This document shows positions 17,544 through 25,952 of a stretch of 64,000 bases of DNA, in pieces. This DNA is from JBBDWR01 sp040902745 (GTDB lineage Bacteria > Actinomycetota > UBA4738 > HRBIN12). The position numbers and the translations under genes were made by a program. Position 1 is the stretch's first letter, and every line of letters begins with the position of its first letter. A model generated the notes under the pieces. It did no database searches, was not told the origin of the DNA, and saw nothing but the letters and a program-made list of their open reading frames with translations. The stretch lies in assembly GCA_040902745.1 (NCBI GenBank), contig JBBDWR010000019.1, forward strand, positions 1-64,000, read 5' to 3'.

Positions 17544-17674
17544 TCGGCGCCGGATCGGCGACCGTCAGTCGTCGAGTTCTCCCGTGACCTCAGAAGGCAG
17601 TTGCTCGACCAACCGCGCCATCGTCTCCAACACGTCGAAGACGGGGGCGCCGTGCGCGTGGTTCGATACACGCC

Positions 17675-18781
17675 GTGAGCGATGAGCGGGTACGTCGGAT
17701 CCATGAACTGGAGCAGCAGTTCCGGCGGGCGGGGATGCCCAACCTGATCGAGGACTACTCCCCCTCAGAGGACATCTTCACTCGCGCCCTGCCGTTCTTC
17801 GCCTTCGTGTTCGTGGCGGAACTGCTGAACGCACTCAACCTCGACTACCCCGTGTGGGCCAACGTGCTGTTCGTCGTCGGAGGCCTGGCTATCGGGATCG
17901 GCGCCTTCGGCTTGGCCAATCGCGCGCGCGGACGGCCACTGTTCCGCACTCCCGACCGGGTGGGCGTCCCGGAACTGACCGCGTTCATCATCGTTCCCGC
18001 CATGCTTCCGCTGATCTTCGGATGGCAATGGCGCAGCGCGCTGATCACGTTGGGGGCACAGGTGATCCTCGTCGCATTGACCTACGCAGTGATCGGTCTC
18101 GGACTGTTCTCGATCGTGCGCTGGGCGGGAGCCAAGTTCTTCCAGCAACTCGAGGCATCCCTACAGCTCCTCGTCAAAGCGGTTCCACTATTGCTGTTCT
18201 TCGCGCTGATCATCTTTTTCACGACGGAGATCTGGCAGGTCTTCAGCTCGCCGGAGACGCCCCGCTACTGGACCGCGATCGTGCTGTTCGTGCTGCTCGG
18301 TCTCGCGTTCCTGTCGGTGCGGATCCCGGCGACCGTACGCGACCTCGAGCAGGAGGTCGGAGTGGGCGACCGGCCCCTGCGCCCCAGGGCGCGGGTCAAC
18401 GTCGCGTTCGTCGTGCTCGTGAGCCAGATCCTCCAGATCCTGTTCGTGGTCGCCGCGGTCTGGCTCTTCTTCGTCGCGGTCGGGTCGCTGTTGATCACGG
18501 CCAAGGTGCGCGGTGCGTGGTTGCTGGTGCCCGACGACGTCGTGTTCCTCGTCCCGTTCTTCGGCGACGGGGACATCGCGATCAGCGCGGCGCTGCTCCG
18601 AGTGGCTACAGGAGTGGCCACGTTCGTGGGCCTCTATTACGCCGTGCAGATGCTCGTCGACGCCGCCTACCGCGATCAGTTCATCGACCAGATGACCGAG
18701 CAGATGCGCGACACGTTCGCGGCGCGCCGGGAGTACCTCCGCCTGCTCTCCAGCGAGTCACGCGCCGACGTGCAACGCTAG
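17675..18781 (+). CDS. polytopic membrane protein of unknown function
   Basis: 368 residues, GTG start. A charged N-terminus (VRRIHELEQQFRRAG) precedes six to seven membrane helices: about residues 33-55, 60-80, 105-125, 130-155, 170-190, 200-215 and two further pairs between 245 and 320. The C-terminal 40 residues are cytosolic and helical (MTEQMRDTFAARREYLRLL). I do not recognise a named family or catalytic residues; similar 'integral membrane protein' genes occur in actinobacteria. It is divergent from the hydrolase gene and stands alone before the desaturase gene. Confidence 0.7.
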   Translation: MSDERVRRIHELEQQFRRAGMPNLIEDYSPSEDIFTRALPFFAFVFVAELLNALNLDYPVWANVLFVVGGLAIGIGAFGLANRARGRPLFRTPDRVGVPELTAFIIVPAMLPLIFGWQWRSALITLGAQVILVALTYAVIGLGLFSIVRWAGAKFFQQLEASLQLLVKAVPLLLFFALIIFFTTEIWQVFSSPETPRYWTAIVLFVLLGLAFLSVRIPATVRDLEQEVGVGDRPLRPRARVNVAFVVLVSQILQILFVVAAVWLFFVAVGSLLITAKVRGAWLLVPDDVVFLVPFFGDGDIAISAALLRVATGVATFVGLYYAVQMLVDAAYRDQFIDQMTEQMRDTFAARREYLRLLSSESRADVQR

Positions 18782-18996
18782 GCGTTCATCTATGCGCCTT
18801 CCTGCAGAGGATGCAGGGCAATCCGAGCACGTACGTCCCCCAGATCGCCGTGATCACGTGAACAGGTTCGCGCAGGCCGGGTAGGCTGTATCGAGCGGAT
18901 CGGACTCTCCGCTCCGAGTGAACCGCCGAATGGCCTCGTGCGAAGGTCCCTCGCCAGGTCGCCGATGTTCGAAAGCCTGCCGAGAGGAAACGCCCG
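18782..18996. promoter_or_regulatory. intergenic region with desaturase promoter candidate
   Basis: 215 bp without a recognisable gene. TAGGCT at 18882-18887 on the plus strand is a good -10 candidate for the desaturase and would leave a 5' leader of about 100 nt. AGAGGAAA precedes the desaturase ATG. Confidence 0.35.
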
Positions 18997-19941
18997 ATGA
19001 GCGCCGTTCGAGCCCTAGCCCCTCGCGACATGCTCGCCGAACTCGAACCCGTACTCGCCGCCGGACTCGATCGTCACCTCAAGGCCGCGGGCGAGTGGTT
19101 CCCCCACGACTACATCCCCTACGAAAGAGGACGCAATTTCGAACGGGAGCCGTGGCAGGCCTCCGACAGCACGCTGCCCGACATCGGGCAGACCGCACTC
19201 GAGGTCAACCTGCTCACCGAGGACAACCTCCCCTACTACCACCTAGGCCTGTGGGACGTGTTCGGCGAGAACGAGGCCTGGGGAGAATGGGTACGGCGAT
19301 GGACCTCGGAGGAGGGACGCCACGCGATCGTGCTGCGCGACTATCTCACCGTCACGCGCGGGATCGACCCGATCGGGCTCGAGCGCGGACGGATGGAGAT
19401 GGTCCAGCTCGGCTACGCACCGGACTGGGTCGATCTCGGGCCGCTCGACACCGTCGTGTTCACCACGATGCAGGAACTCGCCACCCGCATCTCGCACCGC
19501 AACACCGGGGTGATCACCCGCGACCCGATCGCCGAACGTATCACGCAGCGGATCGCGACCGACGAGAACCTGCACTACGTCTTCTATCGGGACATGGCCG
19601 CGGCGGCGGTCGAGCTGGATCCCTCCGAAATGGTCCTCGCGATGCGGCGACAGGTTCGCGATTTCGCGATGCCGGGAGCCGACATGCCGGGGTTCCGCGC
19701 CAAGGCGAAGCTGATGGCCGCCGCCGGCATCTACAACTTCAGGATCCACCACGACCAGGTGCTCACGCCGGTGTTGCTGAAGCACTGGCGACTCCACGAA
19801 CTCACGGATCTCAGCGACGAGGCCCAGCGAGCCCGCGACGACATCGTCGCGCACATGGAGCGGCTCGATCGGGTCGCGTCGCGGCTGGACGAATCCAACA
19901 CACCCGTGCTCGGCAACGAGGTCGGACCGAACGGCTCCTGA
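18997..19941 (+). CDS. acyl-ACP desaturase (ferritin-like diiron)
   Basis: 314 residues, length of soluble stearoyl-ACP desaturases and mycobacterial DesA1/DesA2. The diiron ligands are readable: Glu in TEDNLPYYH, the first ExxH as EEGRH, Glu in TMQELATRISH, and the second ExxH as DENLH. WFPHDYIPYERGRNFE near residue 35 is a family hallmark. The enzyme introduces a double bond into acyl-ACP using O2 and reduced ferredoxin in the cytoplasm, for membrane-fluidity control or long-chain lipid synthesis. Start ATG has AGAGGAAA upstream. It ends 12 bp from the convergent oxidoreductase gene. Confidence 0.9.
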   Translation: MSAVRALAPRDMLAELEPVLAAGLDRHLKAAGEWFPHDYIPYERGRNFEREPWQASDSTLPDIGQTALEVNLLTEDNLPYYHLGLWDVFGENEAWGEWVRRWTSEEGRHAIVLRDYLTVTRGIDPIGLERGRMEMVQLGYAPDWVDLGPLDTVVFTTMQELATRISHRNTGVITRDPIAERITQRIATDENLHYVFYRDMAAAAVELDPSEMVLAMRRQVRDFAMPGADMPGFRAKAKLMAAAGIYNFRIHHDQVLTPVLLKHWRLHELTDLSDEAQRARDDIVAHMERLDRVASRLDESNTPVLGNEVGPNGS

Positions 19942-19953
19942 GACTGTGCTCGA

Positions 19954-21360
19954 CTAGCTGTCGAAACCGAGCTTCAAGGCGTCGAGCAGCCGGAGCCACG
20001 GCCCGCGCCGGCCCGACCGATCGGCTCGAGCCATCGCGTTGCGGGTGAGCTCCACACCGGCCCACCGCAGCGGTTCGGGTGGGAACGGGACCGACTTCTT
20101 GCGCACGAGCTGGAGCTCCGTCCGCTCGGTCGGTATCCCCTCGAGCAGATCGAGCGCGACCGCCGCCCCGAACCGGGAGGCTCCCAGGCCCAGTCCCGTG
20201 TAGCCGACGGAGTAGGCGACGCGGCCGCGGTGTGCCGTGCCGAAGGTGGCGCAGACCCGAGTCGAGGTATCGATCACTCCGCCCCAACGGTGGGAGAAGC
20301 GGATCGGATCGAGCTGCGGGAAGGTCTCGAAGAAGTTCCGTTCGAGCAGGTCGAATGTCGCCGGGCGCTGGTCAAACTCCGGACGGATCCCGCTCCCGTA
20401 GTGATAGACGGCGTCATAGCCACCCCACAGGATCCTGTCGTCGGGAGTGAGCCGGAAATAGTGGAAACGGTTCGAGGCATCGGCAAGCCCCTGGCGGTTG
20501 CCCCATCCGATCGCATCACGTTGCGCCGACGTGAGGGGCTCCGTGACGAGCACGTAGTCGTAGACGGGAACGATCCGGCGATCGATCGCGCGGACGAGTC
20601 CCGGGTATCCGTTCGTCGCCAACAGTACCCGGCGCGCGCGGATCCGCCCCCGCTCCGTCGCCGCGACCATACCCTTCCCGTCACGGTCGATCGCAACCAC
20701 GGGAGAGTGCTCGTGGATCCGAACGCCGAGTTCGAGGGCCGCGTTGCGCAGACCCCATGCCAACTTCGCCGGATCGACGAGCGCAACCGTATCCCGTTCC
20801 CACCGCCCCGCGAGGAACACCGGAGACCGGATCTCGTCGCGGAGTGCGGCCCCTTCGAGCCACTCGCTGTCGATGCCAAGCGTGCGGGCCAGGTCGTGCT
20901 GCTCGCGGAGCCCTTGGATCTCGTGCGGCCGTCGCGCTAGCGTCATCTCGCCGGTGCGTTCCACGTCCGCATCGATCCCGTAGCGATCGAGTGTCGCGAA
21001 CAGCTCCTCGAGGTTGCGTCGCGCGAGCTTGTCCAGCGTGCGCAGTTCACCGGGAAAGTGCCGTGCCCCGTTCTCCAGCCCGTGGGTCAGCGATGGGTCG
21101 AGGAACCCGCCGTTGCGGCCCGTGGCACCGAAGGCGATCTCGTGAGATTCGAGCAGCAGCACCTCGCGGCTCGGGTCCCGCTCCTTGGCCTGCATCGCGG
21201 CCCACAACCCCGTGAAGCCGCCGCCCACGATCAGCAGATCGGTCGCCGCCTCGCCACGGAGGGCTTGTGTCGGCTCGGGGCGCGCCGGTGAATCGAGCCA
21301 GAACGGAACGGTCGATGCCTCGGTCGAGGTTGCCGGCCGGACATGGGTGCGTGCGGCCAT
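19954..21360 (-). CDS. FAD-dependent amine oxidoreductase (DAO family)
   Basis: 468 residues. An N-terminal dinucleotide-binding motif LLIVGGGFTGLWAAMQAKE (residues about 42-60) and the GATGRNGGF loop typify the PuuB/OrdL branch of D-amino-acid-oxidase-like flavoproteins. The C-terminal GYTGLGLGASRFGA contacts FAD. Such enzymes oxidise amines such as gamma-glutamylputrescine or sarcosine; the exact substrate is unknown. The start ATG overlaps the stop of the cupin gene (TGATG), so the two are translated together. The pairing suggests a small amine catabolic unit in which the cupin protein may sense or modify the substrate. Confidence 0.85.
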   Translation of the reverse strand: MAARTHVRPATSTEASTVPFWLDSPARPEPTQALRGEAATDLLIVGGGFTGLWAAMQAKERDPSREVLLLESHEIAFGATGRNGGFLDPSLTHGLENGARHFPGELRTLDKLARRNLEELFATLDRYGIDADVERTGEMTLARRPHEIQGLREQHDLARTLGIDSEWLEGAALRDEIRSPVFLAGRWERDTVALVDPAKLAWGLRNAALELGVRIHEHSPVVAIDRDGKGMVAATERGRIRARRVLLATNGYPGLVRAIDRRIVPVYDYVLVTEPLTSAQRDAIGWGNRQGLADASNRFHYFRLTPDDRILWGGYDAVYHYGSGIRPEFDQRPATFDLLERNFFETFPQLDPIRFSHRWGGVIDTSTRVCATFGTAHRGRVAYSVGYTGLGLGASRFGAAVALDLLEGIPTERTELQLVRKKSVPFPPEPLRWAGVELTRNAMARADRSGRRGPWLRLLDALKLGFDS

Positions 21361-21728
21361 CAGGACTCGCTCGTGATCTGGAACACCTTGCGGAGGGTCT
21401 CGTGGACGCGCCAGGTGGTTCTCGCTCCTCGCTGGAGCACGCACAGATCGCCCGGTCCGACTTGCAGCGTCGGCCCATCCGCGATCTCGATCGTGGCACG
21501 TCCGGTGAGGACGACGAACAACTCGTCCGCTTCGACGTCGGTAACGACTCCCGGAGTGATCTGCCAGACGCCTCGGCTGATCAGCCCATCGGGAGATTCC
21601 CACACGAGCCGCTCGGAAACCTCCGGAGTCCCCTCGAGCACGTCGGAAGGATCGAGCTCCCTTGGCTCCAACTCGAGTTCGGCGACAGACAACGCAAGTG
21701 AACCGGTGGCGGTGGGCAGATCGTGCAT
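21360..21728 (-). CDS. small cupin-domain protein
   Basis: 122 residues. The single cupin barrel is shown by VWQITPGVVTDVEADELFVVLTG in two overlapping pieces (cupin motif 1, with the usual first His positions occupied by Val/Asp) and VGPGDLCVLQRG (motif 2). Loss of metal-binding His suggests a non-enzymatic or ligand-binding role. The start is placed at ATG 21728 because TAGGGT lies 7 nt before it; an ATG at 21755 is in frame but falls upstream of that promoter element. It is translationally coupled to the FAD oxidoreductase downstream. Confidence 0.8.
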   Translation of the reverse strand: MHDLPTATGSLALSVAELELEPRELDPSDVLEGTPEVSERLVWESPDGLISRGVWQITPGVVTDVEADELFVVLTGRATIEIADGPTLQVGPGDLCVLQRGARTTWRVHETLRKVFQITSES

Positions 21729-21735
21729 CGCCCGA

Positions 21736-21741
21736 ACCCTA
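21736..21741 (-). promoter_or_regulatory. -10 box of leaderless cupin-oxidoreductase operon
   Basis: TAGGGT then 7 nt then ATG 21728. It makes the shorter cupin start the likely one. Confidence 0.5.
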
Positions 21742-21764
21742 TCGAACATCTGCATAGGCTCGCG

Positions 21765-22994
21765 TCATGCCGACTCGGCGGACGCGGACGCAGGTGCGGG
21801 CGAACGATCGTTTTGAACAGCTACTCCATCGTCGGCGGGAGCGAGACGCGGCGATGGCGTCACCGCTCCCGGAAGGAACACGCGGAAGGCGGACCCCCCC
21901 GTCGACCGAGTCTCAACCCACGCGTCGCCGCCGTGCAGACGGGCGAATCGCCGTACCAAGGAGAGTCCGATCCCGACGCCGCCGCGCTCGTGTGCCCCTT
22001 CGCCTTGGCGGAAAGGTTCGAAGATGTGTTCGCGCAGTTCCACGGGGATGCCACGGCCCTCGTCCTCTACGGAGAGCAGCGCCCCGTCGTCGTCGTGGCG
22101 CACCCGGACCGTCACCGGCGTTCCCGGCTCAGTGTGCTTGATCGCGTTGCTCAGCAGATTGTCGACGATCCGCTCGACCTTCGCCCGGTCGAGATCGACC
22201 AAGATCGGATCGGCCTCCACACGTACGGGGTGGTCGGGCGGGAAGGCGCCCTCCGCGACGACCCGCTCAACGACCTGTGCCAGGTCTACGGGTTCGCGAT
22301 CCGGCTCGACGCCGCCGCGATCCAATCGCTCGAGGTCGAGCAGGTCGCTCGTGATGTGATCGAGTTTTCCCGCACTCACCTGGATCGCCTCGATCAGACC
22401 ATCGCGTTGCTCGCCGGTGAGCCCGAGCTTGTCCGCGCGGGACAAGGTGTTGACCGACCCGCGGACCGCGGCGATCGGACTTCGCAGGTCGTGCGACACC
22501 GCGTTGAGCAACGTGTCCTTGAACGCGTTCAGCTCCCGGAGGCGGTCGGCGGTGTCGCTGTCCGCCTCGGCTATCCGTCGCTGCTGCAGCAGCGCGTCAC
22601 GAAGGGTCGCGATCAGCAGCGCGATCGCCACGAATACGGCCAGGCGGACCGCGAAGTTCACGAAGCCGACCTCGATCGACACACCTTCGTCCAACATCTC
22701 GACCGCCAGGCGGGCGCTCGCCGCGACCACGCAGGTCAAGATGCCGAGACGGCGTCCGCGACTGAAGGTCACGAGACCGATCGGGATCAGATACAGGAAC
22801 GACACCTGGATAACGGGACCGGTGATCACGTCGAACGTCGCCGCGAGCATGGCCAGGAGCAAGCCCAGCACCACGACGAACGTGCCCGAACGGGCCGACA
22901 GCTCGCGCTCGATCCGAAGAAGCGTCGATGTCCCCGGGTCCGGGGTCGGCGATCCGGCAGCAGCCTCGACCATGTTCTGTCCCTCCGGACTCAT
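21765..22994 (-). CDS. membrane sensor histidine kinase (HisKA type)
   Basis: 409 residues. Residues about 38-145 contain four to five hydrophobic helices (GTFVVVLGLLLAMLAATFDV and following), a compact membrane sensor without a large extracellular loop. The HisKA helix LLNAVSHDLRSPIAAVRGSV holds the phospho-acceptor His. The HATPase domain shows N-box DNLLSNAIKHT, G1 VEDEGRGIP, F-box FEPFRQGEG and G2 GVGIGLSL. All catalytic pieces are intact. Its ATG overlaps the stop of the preceding kinase gene by ATGA. No response regulator lies next to it. Confidence 0.9.
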   Translation of the reverse strand: MSPEGQNMVEAAAGSPTPDPGTSTLLRIERELSARSGTFVVVLGLLLAMLAATFDVITGPVIQVSFLYLIPIGLVTFSRGRRLGILTCVVAASARLAVEMLDEGVSIEVGFVNFAVRLAVFVAIALLIATLRDALLQQRRIAEADSDTADRLRELNAFKDTLLNAVSHDLRSPIAAVRGSVNTLSRADKLGLTGEQRDGLIEAIQVSAGKLDHITSDLLDLERLDRGGVEPDREPVDLAQVVERVVAEGAFPPDHPVRVEADPILVDLDRAKVERIVDNLLSNAIKHTEPGTPVTVRVRHDDDGALLSVEDEGRGIPVELREHIFEPFRQGEGAHERGGVGIGLSLVRRFARLHGGDAWVETRSTGGSAFRVFLPGAVTPSPRLAPADDGVAVQNDRSPAPASASAESA

Positions 22995-24535
22995 CCTCGG
23001 CCCACCAGCCCGAGGTCTTGAGTCGTCGTGGGCGCCGAGGAGGGATGCGCGGCAACGGTGTCGGCCCCGAGGGCGTCGGATTCGGGGGCAGGCAGGTTCG
23101 GCCGCATCGCGTCTTGCTCCAGGGGCAACCAGAACTCCACGGTGGTCCCCTGACCGGGCGCGCTCAGTACCCGGAGCCACCCCCCGGCAAGTTCGGCGCG
23201 CTCCCGCATCGAGGCGAGACCTCCATGCCCCGGCTGGGTCGCCGGGTCGGGCGGCATCCCGGCTCCGTCGTCCACGATCCGTGTGAGGAACCCGCAGTCA
23301 TGCGAGGAGAGTTCGACCCGCAGATGCGCGGCGCCGGCATGTTTGCCGGCGTTGACGACCGCTTCCTGTGCGATCCGATAGGCGATCGCTCGGGCTTCGA
23401 TCGGTGGCTCCTCGCCGAGCCGATCGAGCAGTTCGGTGACGACCGATCCCTTGGTCGAACTGGACAGCTCCAGGTATTGACGGATCGCTTCCGCTATCCC
23501 CTCCTTCTCCAAGGCCGGAGGGCGCAGCTCGAACAGCAGGCTCCGGAGGCTCTCGACCGAGGCGGTGACCTTGCCGGCGAGCTCCTCGAGTCCGGCGTCA
23601 AGCTCCGGGTCGTGGGTCCGGCCGCGGAGGGTGTGCAGGCGCATGCCGACCGCGATCATCTTCTGGATCGGGTCGTCGTGGATATCGCCACCGAGGCGGC
23701 GTCGCTCTTCCTCCTGGGTTCGGACGAGCTGGACGAGCAGCGTGCGTCGCTCCTTCTCCAAGCGGCGCCGGTCCGTCACGTCCAATACGACCCCCTGCCA
23801 CACCGTGGCCCGTCCTTCTTCGCTCCACGCCACGGGGTAGGACTCGTCGTGGACCAAGACCTCGCGTCCGTCCCGAGCGATCATGCGGTATTCGAGTTCG
23901 TAGGGCTCGTCCGAGCGCTCGGAGCCTTCGGTACTGTTCCAGACCCGGTCGAGGTCGTCGGGGTGCATCCGTCGCTCCCACAGCTCTCGGTCGGCCATCC
24001 ACTCGGCAGGCGTGAACCCGAGCAGCTCCTCCAGCTGCGGCCCGATGTACAGACCCTCCCCGTGTTCGTCGTGTTCGGTCGACCACACGTACACGACACC
24101 GGGCAAGTGCTCGACCAGCGAGCGGTAGCGTTGCTCCGCCTCGGCCAGTGCGTCGACCGCTCGGCGATGCTCGGTGATGTCGATACAGATCCCGCGCACG
24201 AGCCGGGACCGACTCGGACCGCGGTCGATCACGTGGATCGTGTCCCGGGTCCAGATCTGGCGGTCGTCGGCCGTGATCACCCGGTACTCCACACGATGAT
24301 GTCCCGGCTCACGCTCGATCGCCTCGTAGAAGCGTTTGACCCGATCGGTGTCGTCCGGATGCAGGATCGAGGCCCAGAACCCCGGATCATCCGTCCAGCG
24401 CCAGCGCGGGTAGCCCAGCATCCGCTCGCAGCTGGCGCTGATGTAGGTGTAGGCCTCGGCGTCCGTCTCGTATTCCCACACGACGGCGTCGAGATCGCCG
24501 AGCAACTCCTCGAAGTTCGCCTCGCGCGCCTCCAC
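22991..24535 (-). CDS. double-PAS sensor histidine kinase (HisKA_3/NarX type)
   Basis: 514 residues, soluble. Two PAS/PAC units: residues about 8-130 (AVVWEYETDAEAYTYISASC, ending ICIDITEHRR) and 138-265 (LPGVVYVWSTEHDEHGEG, ending VVLDVTDRRRLEKE). The HisKA_3 dimerisation helix carries EEERRRLGGDIHDDPIQKM with the phospho-His. The HATPase domain shows QEAVVNAGKHAGA and DDGAGMPP. This architecture normally partners LuxR-type response regulators. The C-terminal 40 residues are a disordered tail. GTG start with GGAGGG upstream. Probably detects a small ligand, gas or redox cue in the cytoplasm. Confidence 0.9.
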   Translation of the reverse strand: MEAREANFEELLGDLDAVVWEYETDAEAYTYISASCERMLGYPRWRWTDDPGFWASILHPDDTDRVKRFYEAIEREPGHHRVEYRVITADDRQIWTRDTIHVIDRGPSRSRLVRGICIDITEHRRAVDALAEAEQRYRSLVEHLPGVVYVWSTEHDEHGEGLYIGPQLEELLGFTPAEWMADRELWERRMHPDDLDRVWNSTEGSERSDEPYELEYRMIARDGREVLVHDESYPVAWSEEGRATVWQGVVLDVTDRRRLEKERRTLLVQLVRTQEEERRRLGGDIHDDPIQKMIAVGMRLHTLRGRTHDPELDAGLEELAGKVTASVESLRSLLFELRPPALEKEGIAEAIRQYLELSSSTKGSVVTELLDRLGEEPPIEARAIAYRIAQEAVVNAGKHAGAAHLRVELSSHDCGFLTRIVDDGAGMPPDPATQPGHGGLASMRERAELAGGWLRVLSAPGQGTTVEFWLPLEQDAMRPNLPAPESDALGADTVAAHPSSAPTTTQDLGLVGRG

Positions 24536-24607
24536 GTGCCCTCCGACTCCACCGCAGAGCCGACCCGCCTTGCCGGCGGACCAGCGGGGATCAACCCCTC
24601 TGCTGAT

Positions 24608-25216
24608 TCATTCGGAGGGAGCGAGCAGGTCCTTGAGGGCACGGAAGGCTCGGCCCCGGTGGCTGATCCGATCCTTGTCGGCATCGGTGAGCTCGGCGAT
24701 CGTGAGGTCCCAACCCGCAGGCACGAACAGCGGGTCGTAACCGAAACCGGCGGTGCCTCGGGGTTTGGCGATGAGCAGACCCTCGCAGGTCCCCTCCGCG
24801 TGGACCTCGCGGCCGTCCGGCCAGGCGGTCACGGCAACGCAGCGATACCGAGCGGACCGGCCGGACGACGGCACGCCTTTGATCGCCCGAACCAATTGTC
24901 GAAGGTTGTCCTGGTCGGTCGCCCGGTCCCCGGCGTACCGAGCGGACCGGGGACCGGGTTCCCCGCCGAGCGCATCGACCTCGATCCCGGAGTCGTCGGC
25001 GATCGCGGCGAGCCCGAGAGCGCGTGCTGTGGCGTGCGCCTTCAGGCGCGCGTTGTCCAGATAGGTCGCGCCCGTCTCCTCCACCTCGGGCCACGCCGCG
25101 GACGGGTCCGTCTGCAGGGTGATCCACGTCGTGGGCCAGCCGGCACAGATGCGCGCGATCTCTCGCAGCTTGTGCGCGTTGCCGGTCGCGACCGCGATCG
25201 GATCGGGAACGGCCAC
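24608..25216 (-). CDS. rdgB: non-canonical purine NTP pyrophosphatase (RdgB/HAM1)
   Basis: 202 residues, normal length. The opening VATGNAHKLREI (substrate-binding TxNxxK-type loop), ADDSGIEVDALGGEPGPRSARYAG (metal and substrate site), and the C-terminal GFGYDPLFVP and ISHRGRAF motifs are all conserved. It hydrolyses dITP, XTP and similar damaged nucleotides to monophosphates, keeping them out of DNA and RNA. It is the last gene of the mec-cysM-murI-rph operon, 7 nt after rph, matching the mycobacterial order. GTG start. Confidence 0.95.
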   Translation of the reverse strand: MAVPDPIAVATGNAHKLREIARICAGWPTTWITLQTDPSAAWPEVEETGATYLDNARLKAHATARALGLAAIADDSGIEVDALGGEPGPRSARYAGDRATDQDNLRQLVRAIKGVPSSGRSARYRCVAVTAWPDGREVHAEGTCEGLLIAKPRGTAGFGYDPLFVPAGWDLTIAELTDADKDRISHRGRAFRALKDLLAPSE

Positions 25217-25223
25217 CGCCGCG

Positions 25224-25952
25224 TCAGCCTTCGAGCGTCTGCCGCTGGATCTCGATCAGCCGGCCGATGCCGGCCTCCGCGAGATCGACGAGCTCGTTGA
25301 GCTGTGCGCGGGAGAAGGGATCACCCTCGGCGGTTCCCTGCACCTCGACGAGCGCACCCGACCCCGTCATCACGACGTTGAAATCGACGTCCGCCTCGGC
25401 GTCCTCCTCGTAGGCGAGGTCGAGCACCGATCGACCGCCGACGATGCCCACGCTCACGGCCGCCACTGCGTCCTTCAGCGGATCGGACTTGAGCCGGTCG
25501 TCGTTGCGGAGGGTGCGCACGGCGAGGGCCAGGGCGAGGTAGCCGGCCGTGATCGACGCGGTGCGCGTCCCGGCGTCGGCCTGGAGTACGTCGCAATCGA
25601 TCGTGATCGTTCGTTCCCCGAGAGCCCGCAGGTCGGTGACGGCACGCAGCGACCGTCCGATCAGCCGCTGGATCTCCTGGGTCCGGCCGCTCGGCCTGCC
25701 GCGCGCGACCTCACGACGGGTCCTTTCCATCGTCGCTCTCGGCAGCATCGAATACTCGGCGGTGACCCATCCCTTGCCGCTGCCCGAGAGGAAACGCGGC
25801 GCTTGGTCCTCGACCGATGCCGAGACCAACACCCGCGTCCGACCCATCTCGAACAGCACGGATCCCTCGGCCCACTCCTGGAACCCCAGCTCGCAGGTGA
25901 CCGGTCGAAGATCGAGTCGTCCGCGGCCGTCGGGGCGATCCCCCACGCTCAC
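25224..25952 (-). CDS. rph: ribonuclease PH
   Basis: 242 residues. RNase PH family signatures: LDLRPVTCELGFQEWAEGSV near the N-terminus, VTAEYSMLPRAT, the phosphate-site region GRPSGRTQEIQRLIGRSLR, TIDCDVLQADAGTRTASITAG and VDFNVVMTGSGALVEVQGT. It trims tRNA 3' ends phosphorolytically and assembles as a hexamer. Start GTG 25952 overlaps the stop of the metallo-hydrolase gene (GTGA), so translation is coupled. rdgB follows directly, the common rph-rdgB pairing. Confidence 0.95.
   Translation of the reverse strand: MSVGDRPDGRGRLDLRPVTCELGFQEWAEGSVLFEMGRTRVLVSASVEDQAPRFLSGSGKGWVTAEYSMLPRATMERTRREVARGRPSGRTQEIQRLIGRSLRAVTDLRALGERTITIDCDVLQADAGTRTASITAGYLALALAVRTLRNDDRLKSDPLKDAVAAVSVGIVGGRSVLDLAYEEDAEADVDFNVVMTGSGALVEVQGTAEGDPFSRAQLNELVDLAEAGIGRLIEIQRQTLEG

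Noticed and set aside
17560..17674. A minus-strand frame (NHAHGAPVFDVLETMARLVEQ, ending at TGA) before the hydrolase gene.
   Set aside because: Coding-like, but no family recognised, no start signal, and it overlaps the start of the membrane protein gene.
18786..19031. An 81-codon minus-strand frame ending in CILCRKAHR between the membrane protein and desaturase genes.
   Set aside because: Overlaps the desaturase start, no ribosome site and no recognisable domain.
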